Shown: piece by piece, positions 43,022 through 51,262 of the stretch
How positions within the stretch are numbered: the stretch's first letter is position 1
Layout of the letters: every line of letters begins with the position of its first letter
Source: Salipiger thiooxidans
Lineage (GTDB): Bacteria > Pseudomonadota > Alphaproteobacteria > Rhodobacterales > Rhodobacteraceae
Direction: 5' to 3'
Length of the DNA stretch: 64,000 nt
Assembly (NCBI RefSeq): GCF_900102075.1
Contig: NZ_FNAV01000015.1
Location: 99,411-163,410, forward strand
Translations under genes and position numbers: made by a program
The notes under the pieces: model-generated
The model's database searches: none
What the model was told of the DNA's origin: nothing
Seen by the model: only the letters and a program-made list of their open reading frames with translations

Positions 43022-44329
43022 TCAATTTCCAAGCTCCGGCAGAAACATGATCAGTTCGGGAAAGGCGACCATGACGATCAGGACCACCACATCGGCAGCC
43101 AGAAACCACATGACGCCCTTGAAAATCAGCGAAATCGGAACCGCGTCTCCGACAATGCCCTTGATCACGAAGACGTTCAGCCCCACGGGCGGCGTGATAA
43201 GCGCCATCTCGACCAGCTTGGTCGCAAGCACGCCCAGCCAGATCAGACTGATATTGTTCGCCTCGTATATCGGCAGCAGGATCGGCAGCGTCAGCAGCAG
43301 GATACCCAGCGGATCGAGGATCATACCCAGCAGGCAAAAAAGCACCGCCGTGCCGAAAACCAGCATCACATAGCTGGCCCCCAGATCGATCACCAGATCC
43401 GACATCGCTTCGGGGATGCCGCTGATCGCCAGAAACCGGGAAAACAGGTTGGCGCCAACCGCGATGATAAAGATCGCCGCCGTCATTTTTGCGGTGTCCA
43501 TCAGCGCGATTTTCGAAACTCTCCAGTTCAGGGTGCCGCGCGCCGCCGCGATCACGAAGGACAAGGCCGCGCCGACGGCGCCCGCCTGTGTCGGTGTGAA
43601 GATCCCGGTGAACAGGCCGCCAAAAACGCCCAGCACCAGCAAGATCACCGGCCATGTTTCGCTCAGGGCCTCCAGCCTTTCGGACCAGGTCGCTCGTTCG
43701 TCGAGCGGCGGCGCAAGCGCGGGATTAAGCCGCGTGCGAACGATGATCACGGCCCAGTACCCCAGCATCGTCAGCACGCCCGGCACGATCGCCGCCAGAA
43801 ACAGCTTGCTGATCGCGACCTCGGCAAAAATTCCGTAGATGATCAGAAGAATACTCGGCGGAATGAGCGAACCCATGGTGCCGGCCGCGGCCACCACCGC
43901 GGTGCTCAGACCGGGATCGTAGTTGCGTTTCAGCATTTCCGGCACCGCGATCCGGCCCATGGCCGCGGCGCAGGCCAGGCTGGAACCCGCCGCCGCCGAA
44001 AACAGCGCCGCGCCGCCCACGCTGGCGACCGCCAGCCCCCCCGGCAGAAACGACAGCCAGACCCGCGCGGCCTTGAAGATCCCGCGCGTGATGTCGGTCT
44101 GGTAACAGACGTAGCCCATCAACAGGAACATCGGGATCGAACTCAGCGTCCAGTGCGCGGCGAAATCATAGGGCACGGCGGTCAGCAGGCCGAATGCCGC
44201 GCCGCTGCCCAGCATGGCCCAGAACCCGAAGAAGGACACGATGCCCAGGGCCACCGCGATCGGAACGCGCAGCAAGACCAGCAGAATGACAGAGACGACG
44301 CCGCAAAGGCCGATCTGGAAAAAGCTCAC
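43022..44329 (-). CDS. TRAP transporter large permease (DctM family)
   Basis: A 435-residue protein with about 12 membrane helices and DctM motifs (LFSAAAGSSLACAAAMGR, MGSLIPPSILLIIYGIF). The start is GTG 44329, supported by AGGAGCGGAACG immediately upstream. It lies 10 bp after the DctQ stop and belongs to the operon that begins with a crotonase at 49997. Confidence 0.92.
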   Translation of the reverse strand: MSFFQIGLCGVVSVILLVLLRVPIAVALGIVSFFGFWAMLGSGAAFGLLTAVPYDFAAHWTLSSIPMFLLMGYVCYQTDITRGIFKAARVWLSFLPGGLAVASVGGAALFSAAAGSSLACAAAMGRIAVPEMLKRNYDPGLSTAVVAAAGTMGSLIPPSILLIIYGIFAEVAISKLFLAAIVPGVLTMLGYWAVIIVRTRLNPALAPPLDERATWSERLEALSETWPVILLVLGVFGGLFTGIFTPTQAGAVGAALSFVIAAARGTLNWRVSKIALMDTAKMTAAIFIIAVGANLFSRFLAISGIPEAMSDLVIDLGASYVMLVFGTAVLFCLLGMILDPLGILLLTLPILLPIYEANNISLIWLGVLATKLVEMALITPPVGLNVFVIKGIVGDAVPISLIFKGVMWFLAADVVVLIVMVAFPELIMFLPELGN

Positions 44330-44339
44330 CGTTCCGCTC

Positions 44340-44861
44340 CTATTCGTACATGTCGTGATTGGGGCCGGCCATGCCAGCGTCGGTGAACGGCCTCTGGATC
44401 AACTTGGCCAGCAGAAGCAGCACCATCAGCCCCGCGCCGATCGGCAGAAAGAACCGACCGGGCCAGACGGTCACCGCCGCCATGCCCATCGATTGCTCTC
44501 CGATGAGGTATTTCTCGACAGCGTCGATCGAGGTCTGCCACGTGAGCAGCCCGTAGAACACCGCAGAGAGCGCCAGAGCCAGCATGTCGAGAACGGTCCT
44601 CGCCCCCGTCGGAAGCAGATCGTGGATCAGGTCGACCTTGATATGTTCGTTGCCATATTCCACGAACGGAAGCGGCAGAAAGACCAGCCCGACCATGTAA
44701 TAATAGGACACATAATCCACCGTTCCCGGCAGCGGCTCGGCGATGAACTGGCTCAGGATGACGTCAAGCGTGACGTGGACCATCATCAGGGTCGCCAGAG
44801 CGGTGGCGGCATAGGTAATGATCCGCGACACCCAGCCGAGACGGACAATTACGGATTCCAT
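44340..44861 (-). CDS. TRAP transporter small permease (DctQ family)
   Basis: A 173-residue membrane protein with four predicted helices and the DctQ-typical VEYGNEHIKVDLIHDLLP loop. It pairs with the DctM 10 bp downstream. Start ATG 44861 is preceded by GGGGAGATACAGCG. It follows the crotonase gene by 42 bp. Confidence 0.9.
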   Translation of the reverse strand: MESVIVRLGWVSRIITYAATALATLMMVHVTLDVILSQFIAEPLPGTVDYVSYYYMVGLVFLPLPFVEYGNEHIKVDLIHDLLPTGARTVLDMLALALSAVFYGLLTWQTSIDAVEKYLIGEQSMGMAAVTVWPGRFFLPIGAGLMVLLLLAKLIQRPFTDAGMAGPNHDMYE

Positions 44862-44903
44862 CGCTGTATCTCCCCTGTCATGGTAAGGTCTCGGTCCGCA
44901 TGG

Positions 44904-45680
44904 CTATGCCCCTCGAAATACCGGTTGTCTCTTGCTCAGAAAGGCGTCGATGCCTTCGGCGTGATCCGCGCTCTTGATGATTTGGCCCTGGATGATGGCC
45001 TCGGTTTCCAGAAAGCTTTCAAGCGAGGGTTGCAGCGCGGCGCGCATCAACCGCTTGGCCCCGGCCAGCGCAAAGGTCGGCCCCGCAGCCAGGTCCGCCG
45101 CATATTCTGTGGCGGCGTCATCGAGCGCGACGTCGGGATGCACCTGGCTGGCCAGCCCCAGGCTCAGCGCTTCTGGCGCCGGCACCAGCCGGGCCGAGAA
45201 AGCAAGGTCCGTCGCCCGCTGCCGTCCGATCAGGTTCTGAAGAAAGAACGCCGCGCCGCCATCCGGGGCCAGGCCGATCTTGCGAAAGACCTGACCAAGT
45301 TTCGCTGTCTCGGAAAGCAGCAGCACGTCGCAGGCCAGCGCCATGCTCAGCCCGATCCCCACCGCCGGACCGCGCACCGCCGCCACCACCGGCTTTTCAC
45401 AGTTGTATATGGACAGGATCATCTGGTGCGCCCGGTGCAGACGCGCACGGTCGCCCCAGACATCGTCCTTGCCCATGGTGGAAATATCCGCGCCAGCACA
45501 AAAGGCACGGCCCTCGGCTCTCAGCAGCACCGCCCGAACCTCGGGGTCGGTGTGCATCTGGCGGAAGCTCTCCATCAGCTCGACCCGCATTTCAAGGGTC
45601 AGCGCGTTCAGCTTGTCCGGCCGATTCAACGATACAACGGCCAGACCGCCCTTGCGTTCAACTGTGATTTCACTTGCCAT
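44904..45680 (-). CDS. Enoyl-CoA hydratase/isomerase family protein (PaaG-like)
   Basis: A 258-residue crotonase-fold protein with oxyanion-hole segments FCAGADIST and RGPAVGIGLSMALACD. The hydratase Glu of the first catalytic position is replaced (GQVFRKIG), while PDGG keeps an Asp, the pattern of PaaG-type isomerases that use one acidic residue. It may shift or hydrate an enoyl-CoA double bond. ATG 45680 is fixed by GGGAGGGG; a longer frame would cover the gap to the ACAD. It lies 28 bp after the ACAD stop. Confidence 0.86.
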   Translation of the reverse strand: MASEITVERKGGLAVVSLNRPDKLNALTLEMRVELMESFRQMHTDPEVRAVLLRAEGRAFCAGADISTMGKDDVWGDRARLHRAHQMILSIYNCEKPVVAAVRGPAVGIGLSMALACDVLLLSETAKLGQVFRKIGLAPDGGAAFFLQNLIGRQRATDLAFSARLVPAPEALSLGLASQVHPDVALDDAATEYAADLAAGPTFALAGAKRLMRAALQPSLESFLETEAIIQGQIIKSADHAEGIDAFLSKRQPVFRGA

Positions 45681-45708
45681 GACCGCCCCTCCCCAAGGCG
45701 AAAATCTG

Positions 45709-46863
45709 TCAATCGGCAAACAGCGCCCTTGCGATCCCGTTCTTGTGGATCTGGGTCGTGCCCCCGGTGATTGTCAGCATCCGCACGTCGCGCACCATCC
45801 GCTCCAGCGGCAGCGAGCCGAAATAGCCGTAGCCGCCGAACATCTGCATGGCGTCGTGGGTCACGCGCTGCGCCATCTCGGTGGCCTGAACCTTGGCGAT
45901 CGAAGACAGCGTCGGATCGGGCTGGCCCCGGTCGATCAGCGACAGCGCGGTGTAGCAAAGCGCCCGGGCGGCCTCGATCTGCACCTTCATGTCCGACATC
46001 ATCCATTGCAGGCCCTGCATGTCCGACAGCGCCTTGCCGAACTGGCGGCGGGTTTTCATGTAATCGCAGGCAAGGTCGAACGCGCCTTCGGCCACACCAA
46101 GCGCCAGAACCCCCATGCCGACGCGGGTGCCGTTATACACGCCCAGCGGGCGGACAAAGCCGCTGGAATTTCCGGCCAGACCTTCGGTCACGATATTTTC
46201 CGCCGGCACCCGCACATCGTCAAAATGGATCTCGCATTCGTTGCAGCCGCGCGCGCCCATCTTCTGTTCGAGGATGTGCACCGTGACGCCGGGGCTGTCA
46301 CGTTCCACCAGAACCGTGCCGATGCCGCGCGCGCCCTTGCTGTCGCAGAACCGCGCATAGACCAGAAGGTAATCGGCCCGGTCGCCGAAGGTGGTGAAGA
46401 TCTTGCCGCCGTTCAGCACAAAGCCGTTGCCGTCCTGTCGCAGTGAGGTCGTCACTGCCGTGGCGTCCGACCCCGCCTCGGGTTCGGTCCAGGAAATCGC
46501 GCATTCGATCTCGCCCGCCGCGAAGCGCGGCAGAAAGGCGCGCTTGAGCGCGTCGCTGCCGCAGGTGGCGATGATCCGGGGCGAGACGTTCTGATCGTGG
46601 ACGATCAGCGCGGTGTTGAAATCCACCTTCGCCAGTTCCTCGACCACCAGATAGCAATCCACGAGCGAAACGCCGCCGCCGCCATATTCCTCGGGGATGG
46701 TCATACCCAGATAGCCAAGTTCGCTCAGGCGATGGTGGTTTTCGTCGGGGTAGATGCCCTCGCGGTCCCAGCGCGCGGCGCGGTCGCGGAATTCCCCCAG
46801 CGCCAGCTTGCGCGCCGCGTCTTTCAGCGCGATCTGTTCCTCGTTCAGCAATGAGGGATGCAT
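45709..46863 (-). CDS. Acyl-CoA dehydrogenase family protein, catalytic Glu not identifiable
   Basis: A 384-residue ACAD with WTEPEAGSD and the C-terminal MFGGYGYFGSLPLER. The EGTSEIQ motif reads ITGGTTQIHK (Glu to Gly) and helix G reads VYNGTRVGMGVLALG (Thr before Arg), so neither canonical base is present. It may use another residue, act on a substrate whose acidity helps, or be a partner of the ACAD encoded 5 bp upstream. ATG 46863 has GGAGGGTAGGG. Confidence 0.87.
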   Translation of the reverse strand: MHPSLLNEEQIALKDAARKLALGEFRDRAARWDREGIYPDENHHRLSELGYLGMTIPEEYGGGGVSLVDCYLVVEELAKVDFNTALIVHDQNVSPRIIATCGSDALKRAFLPRFAAGEIECAISWTEPEAGSDATAVTTSLRQDGNGFVLNGGKIFTTFGDRADYLLVYARFCDSKGARGIGTVLVERDSPGVTVHILEQKMGARGCNECEIHFDDVRVPAENIVTEGLAGNSSGFVRPLGVYNGTRVGMGVLALGVAEGAFDLACDYMKTRRQFGKALSDMQGLQWMMSDMKVQIEAARALCYTALSLIDRGQPDPTLSSIAKVQATEMAQRVTHDAMQMFGGYGYFGSLPLERMVRDVRMLTITGGTTQIHKNGIARALFAD

Positions 46864-46868
46864 GTGCC

Positions 46869-48047
46869 CTACCCTCCCCGCCGCTGGTTGAAGCTGTGGC
46901 CATAGACCATGGCGGCGATCGTGTTGCGCAGGATCTCGACCGTGCCACCGCCAAGCGCGAAGCCGCGCGCGTCGCGCACCATGCGTTCCAGCGGGTATTC
47001 CCGCGTATAGCCATTGTGGCCGTGGATCTGCAGCGCCTCGTTCGTGACCCGTTGCGCCATTTCGTTGGCGTAGAGCTTGGCCATGGTTGCGTCCATCGGA
47101 TCGGGAAAGCCGTTCGGCGCCGGGTTGGTGGCGGCGCGATAGACCATCAGCCGCGCGGCATGGATCTGCGTCGCCATGTCGGCGATCTTCCATTGCAGGC
47201 CCTGGAATTCGTTGATGGGACGGCCGAACTGATGCCGGATCTCGGAATATTCCTTGGCCGCCTCGAAGGCGCCTTGCGCCAGACCCACGCACATCGCCGC
47301 ATTGCCCACACGCTCGGGCCCGAAACTGCTCATCAACAGCGCAAAGGAGCGCGAGCTTTCCGGATCCCCCTCGACCAGCACATCCTCGGGACCGGCCTTG
47401 TAATTTTCAAGGATGATCTCGGCCTCGGTCAGACCCCGGCCCCCCATCTTCAGCGATATGTGGCCGATCCGCGCGCCGGGTTTCTTCAGATCAACGACGA
47501 AGGCGCCGATCCCCTTTGCCCCGCTGGCCTTGCCGAAGCGGCAGAAGACCAGCGCGTAATCGGCGATATGCGCCCCGGTGGACCAGCATTTATTGCCATT
47601 CAGCACCCAGCCGTCACCATCGTTGGTGGCCGTGGTGCGCAGATCGGTGACCGCGGATCCCGCTTCGGGCTCGCTGATGGCGATGGCGATGAATTTCCTG
47701 CCCGCCGCCATGTCCGGCAGAAACCGCTTTTTCTGTTCGTCGTTGCCCAACACGCTGATCGCCCGCGACGGACCGTTCAGGTAAAGCTGCGAGACCAGCG
47801 CGGTGTTGAAACACACCCGCGCCATTTCCTCCAGAAAGACGGTGCCCTGCACCACCGGCGCGCCGGAGCCGCCGTATTCCTCGGGGATGAACATGCCCAG
47901 ATAGCCAAGGTCGGCCAGCTTGTCGCGATTGGCGGCGGGAAATTCCTCTTTCTCGTCCCAATAGGCAGCCTTTGAGGCGAATTCCCGTTCCGCCAGCTTG
48001 CGGACCTCGTGGCGAAAATCTTCCAGTTCCGGATCGAGCTTGAACAT
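46869..48047 (-). CDS. Acyl-CoA dehydrogenase, helix-G glutamate type
   Basis: A 392-residue ACAD with ISEPEAGSA in the substrate loop and helix G FGPERVGNAAMCVG, giving Glu before Arg as the base; the C-terminal motif is LGGGTVEILRN. It is the catalytically complete neighbour of the ACAD at 45709. Start ATG 48047 lies 1 bp after the CoA-transferase stop and has AGAGGATT inside that gene. A longer open frame reads through the CoA-transferase and is not used. Confidence 0.9.
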   Translation of the reverse strand: MFKLDPELEDFRHEVRKLAEREFASKAAYWDEKEEFPAANRDKLADLGYLGMFIPEEYGGSGAPVVQGTVFLEEMARVCFNTALVSQLYLNGPSRAISVLGNDEQKKRFLPDMAAGRKFIAIAISEPEAGSAVTDLRTTATNDGDGWVLNGNKCWSTGAHIADYALVFCRFGKASGAKGIGAFVVDLKKPGARIGHISLKMGGRGLTEAEIILENYKAGPEDVLVEGDPESSRSFALLMSSFGPERVGNAAMCVGLAQGAFEAAKEYSEIRHQFGRPINEFQGLQWKIADMATQIHAARLMVYRAATNPAPNGFPDPMDATMAKLYANEMAQRVTNEALQIHGHNGYTREYPLERMVRDARGFALGGGTVEILRNTIAAMVYGHSFNQRRGG

Positions 48048-48048
48048 G

Positions 48049-49230
48049 TCAGTTTGAATCCTCTGATGGTGTGGAAAGCCCGGCCTGGCGCAATGCGCCC
48101 AGAACGCGCGCCGTATCGACACCCGCTGCCGGGGCGGGCCTGGGGGGCACGCGGTCATGACGCGCGAATGTCATCGGCAATCCGGGAACAGGGATCGTAC
48201 CCAGATCCGGGTGCGGAAGGTCGTGGATCATGCCGCGGGTGCGCATGTCGTCGTCCGAAACCACCTCAGCCAACGTGCGCACCGGGGCGCCCGGCACGCG
48301 CGCATCGCTCAACGCCGCGAAAATCTCGGCGCGGGTGTGCCCGGTGGTCCAGTCCGAGACCCAGCCATCGACCTCGGCGCGCCGCGCACAGCGCGCGGGG
48401 CCCTCGGCCAATTCGGGATCCTCGGCCAGATCCGGGCGGCCCATCGCGCGGCTCAATTGCTGCCAGTGGCGGTCGTTCAGGCACATGATCGCCACCTGCC
48501 CGTCCCGCGCGGGAAACAGATCGTAGGGCGCGACCTTGAGCACCGCCTGACTGTTGCCGGCACGGTCGGCAAACCCGTCAGGAGCCAGCAGGAAGCTGGA
48601 GATATTCGACGCCAGCGCGTGATGCGCCACGTCCTGCATCGCGATCTGAACGAAGTCGCCGAGCCCGGTCGTGCCGCGGGCATGCAGCGCCGCCATGATC
48701 CCGCCGAACAGGTGGATCCCCCCAAGGAAATCGGTGATCGCCGCACCGCATTTCACTGGCGAGCCATCGGGAAATCCGGTCACCGACATCAGCCCGGTCA
48801 GCGCCTGAATGGGAAAATCCATCGCCGGCGCATCGCGGTAGACGGAATCGGCGGCGTAGCCCTTGCCCGATCCCATGACCAGACGCGGATTGCGCGCCGA
48901 GAGCGTCTTCCACCCCAGACCGAGCTTTTCCATCGTGCCGGGCCGGGAATTCTCGATCAGCACGTCGGCGGTATCGGCCAGCGCCAGCAGCGCGGACCGC
49001 CCTTCGTCCGACTGAAGATCGAGCGTCACGCTTTGCTTGCTCGAATTCAGCATCATTGCCGCCGGGTTTTCGCGCCCGCCCGCGATGCCGCGGATGCCGT
49101 CGCCGCCGGGCGGTTCGACCTTGATGACCTCGGCCCCCATAAGCGCGAACATAAGACCGCAATACGGCCCCAGATAAACCTGGCCCAGGTCGATCACCCT
49201 GAGACCGGACAGGGGCCCCGCCGCCGTCAT
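48049..49230 (-). CDS. CaiB/BaiF-family CoA-transferase (class III)
   Basis: A 393-residue family III CoA-transferase: GLRVIDLGQVYLGPYCGLM, IENSRPGTMEKLGLG, and the likely nucleophile Asp in AAITDFLGGIHL. The GHDLNY and GAIE marks of racemases are missing, and MGSGKGYA stands in place of SGYGQTGP. It activates an acid for the ACADs encoded next. Its ATG overlaps the crotonase stop by ATGA. Confidence 0.86.
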   Translation of the reverse strand: MTAAGPLSGLRVIDLGQVYLGPYCGLMFALMGAEVIKVEPPGGDGIRGIAGGRENPAAMMLNSSKQSVTLDLQSDEGRSALLALADTADVLIENSRPGTMEKLGLGWKTLSARNPRLVMGSGKGYAADSVYRDAPAMDFPIQALTGLMSVTGFPDGSPVKCGAAITDFLGGIHLFGGIMAALHARGTTGLGDFVQIAMQDVAHHALASNISSFLLAPDGFADRAGNSQAVLKVAPYDLFPARDGQVAIMCLNDRHWQQLSRAMGRPDLAEDPELAEGPARCARRAEVDGWVSDWTTGHTRAEIFAALSDARVPGAPVRTLAEVVSDDDMRTRGMIHDLPHPDLGTIPVPGLPMTFARHDRVPPRPAPAAGVDTARVLGALRQAGLSTPSEDSN

Positions 49231-49997
49231 GATCCACGAAAGCGCGGCTGGCGCTTTTCCCTGAAGGCGGCGACCGCCTCGCGATGATCCTCGGTCTGCA
49301 TGATAAAGGCTTCGGCGGTGGCCTCGATCTCAAGATATGTCGCAAGGTCGCAATCCATGCCACGGTTCAGCATCGCCTTGCCCAGCCCGAAAGCACGGGT
49401 CGGCCCCTCGGCCAGACGCGTGGCAAGTGCCGCGGCTTCCGCCTCCAGCGCGTCTTCGTCGTAAATCGCATGGACGATTCCCAGATCGCGCGCCTCCTGC
49501 GCGCCGATCACCTGGGCGGTCATGAACATGGCCTTGGCGCGCTGCGTCCCGACCACCCGCGCCAGCAGGTACAGCCCGCCCCCATCGGGCACGATCGCAA
49601 CCCGCGCATAGGCCTGACAGAATCTGGCCGTAGGTGCGGCGAGGATCACGTCGGCCAGAAGCGCGATATTGAACCCCACACCGAACGCAGGCCCGGCAAC
49701 CGCCGCGATCACCGGCTTTTCCAGATCATAGAGCATCCGTGTGACGCGATGCTGCTGCTTCATGCGGTCGCGCATGGCGATGGGCGTCGAGCTGGCAAAG
49801 GTGTTGATGTCACCGCCCGCGCAGAACGCGCCCCCGGTTCCGCTGATCAGCAGCGCGCGGACCCGGTCGTCATCCCGCACTTCCGTGACGATACGCTCCA
49901 TCTCCTTGCGTGCATCCTGGTCGAGTGCATTCTTTTTCTCGGGAAAGTCGAAGGTCATTCGACCGACCCCCCCCGAGCGGCTATAGAGCAATGGCAC
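49227..49997 (-). CDS. Enoyl-CoA hydratase/isomerase family protein
   Basis: A 256-residue crotonase-fold protein with FCAGGDINTF and VAGPAFGVGFNIALLAD as oxyanion-hole segments and VPDGGGLYLLARVVG, keeping one acidic residue as in PaaG-like isomerases. It is the first gene of the 49997-41831 operon. The start is GTG 49997, chosen for GGGAGGAAGAAGCG upstream. Confidence 0.86.
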   Translation of the reverse strand: MPLLYSRSGGVGRMTFDFPEKKNALDQDARKEMERIVTEVRDDDRVRALLISGTGGAFCAGGDINTFASSTPIAMRDRMKQQHRVTRMLYDLEKPVIAAVAGPAFGVGFNIALLADVILAAPTARFCQAYARVAIVPDGGGLYLLARVVGTQRAKAMFMTAQVIGAQEARDLGIVHAIYDEDALEAEAAALATRLAEGPTRAFGLGKAMLNRGMDCDLATYLEIEATAEAFIMQTEDHREAVAAFREKRQPRFRGS

Positions 49998-50054
49998 CGC
50001 TTCTTCCTCCCGAATGAGTCGGCTTCTGTCACGCTAAGGGTGCGCTGGCTCGGC

Positions 50055-50064
50055 GCACATATGC
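50055..50064. promoter_or_regulatory. Weak candidate operator E (half of RCACATATRTGC)
   Basis: GCACATATGC, a shortened version of the palindrome at sites A-D, in the 224-bp divergent promoter region between the crotonase operon (minus) and the nitronate monooxygenase-like gene (plus). Only one arm is complete, so support is weak. Confidence 0.25.
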
Positions 50065-50221
50065 TGGCGTCGAAAAACAGACTCATGTGAAATTCGCGGC
50101 GCAGGCTTTTCCCGTTGTGATCTTCCGGCAGGGATGTTTCGCTCTGAATGTCTGTCTGCCATACACTTCGGTGAGGCCCCAGATTCGCCGAACCTAATAG
50201 AAACAATGAAGAAATTTGGCC

Positions 50222-51187
50222 ATGTACTCCGACTCCCCTCTGGGCCGCCTGCGCCTGCCTGTGATCTGTTCTCCGATGTTTCTGGTGTCTGGCCCGGATC
50301 TGGTCATCGCCCAGTGCAAGGCCGGCGTGATCGGCAGCTTTCCGGCACTGAACGCGCGCGAGGCCGAGGGCGAACCACCCCTGCTGGACGCCTGGCTCAA
50401 GCGCATCACCGAAGAGCTCGACGCGCATAACCAGGCCAACCCCGACCGGCCCGCCGCGCCCTTCGCCGTCAATCAGATCGTGCACCGCTCGAATGACCGG
50501 GTCGAACGCGATATCGAGATCTGTGCCCGCTGGAAGGTGCCGGTCTGGATCACCTCGATGGGCGCGCGGGAAGACGTAAACCAGGCGGCACATGGCTGCG
50601 GCGGCGTTGTGTTGCACGACGTGATCAACAACCGCTACGCCAGAAAGGCCATCGACAAAGGTGCAGACGGGCTGATCGCGGTCTGCGCCGGTGCTGGGGG
50701 CCACGCGGGCGCGCTGTCGCCCTTTGCGCTGGTGCAGGAAATCCGCGAATGGTTCGACGGTCCGCTGGCGCTGTCGGGTTCCATCGCCACCGGAAGCTCC
50801 ATTCTGGGCGCGCAGGCCATAGGTGCCGACTTCGGCTATATCGGATCGCCCTTCATCGCGACGACCGAGGCCGCCGCGTCGGAGGGCTACAAGCAGATGA
50901 TCGTCGACAGCGGGGCCGATGATATTGTTTACACCAGCCATTTCAGCGGCGTGAACGCCAATTATCTCAAACCGTCTGTCCGTGCGGTTGGGCTTGACCC
51001 GGACAACCTGTCCGGCGACGGGAACAAGTTGGATCTGGCCACCGGCGACATCCGTCCGAAGGCCTGGCGCGACATCTGGGGCAGCGGCCAAGGGATCGGC
51101 GCCGTGCACGCGGTGACGACGACAGCGGCGTATGTTGACCGTCTCGACAGGGAATACCATGCTGCGAAGACGGCGCTGTGCGCCTGA
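50222..51187 (+). CDS. Nitronate monooxygenase-family flavoprotein
   Basis: A 321-residue FMN TIM-barrel protein: PVICSPMFLVSGPDLVIAQC at the N-terminus, FAVNQIVHRSNDR, and the flavin/catalytic segment VCAGAGGHAGALSPFA with the conserved His. It is related to nitronate monooxygenases and to enoyl reductase-like members (FabK). Its job in an acyl-CoA island is unclear: detoxification of nitro acids such as 3-nitropropionate, or reduction of an enoyl thioester. ATG 50222 is preferred; TTG 50216 is the alternative. It is a single-gene unit. Confidence 0.84.
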   Translation: MYSDSPLGRLRLPVICSPMFLVSGPDLVIAQCKAGVIGSFPALNAREAEGEPPLLDAWLKRITEELDAHNQANPDRPAAPFAVNQIVHRSNDRVERDIEICARWKVPVWITSMGAREDVNQAAHGCGGVVLHDVINNRYARKAIDKGADGLIAVCAGAGGHAGALSPFALVQEIREWFDGPLALSGSIATGSSILGAQAIGADFGYIGSPFIATTEAAASEGYKQMIVDSGADDIVYTSHFSGVNANYLKPSVRAVGLDPDNLSGDGNKLDLATGDIRPKAWRDIWGSGQGIGAVHAVTTTAAYVDRLDREYHAAKTALCA

Positions 51188-51195
51188 CGACGCAC

Positions 51196-51223
51196 AAGGG
51201 CGGCAGGTTGCCCCGCCGCCCTT
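51196..51223. terminator. Possible terminator hairpin
   Basis: A 9-bp stem, AAGGGCGGC/GCCGCCCTT, with a 10-nt loop, between the convergent nitronate monooxygenase-like and PaaK-like genes. It lacks a clear T-tract, so termination efficiency is uncertain. Confidence 0.5.
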
Positions 51224-51262
51224 CGCTGTTGCAACCGCCGACTTCGGACGGTTCAGAAGGTC

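Noticed and set aside
41918..44386. Plus-strand open frame of over 800 codons
   Set aside because: It is antisense to the DctP-DctM genes, has a low-complexity His/Arg/Gln-rich product and shows no family resemblance; it is a shadow caused by high GC.
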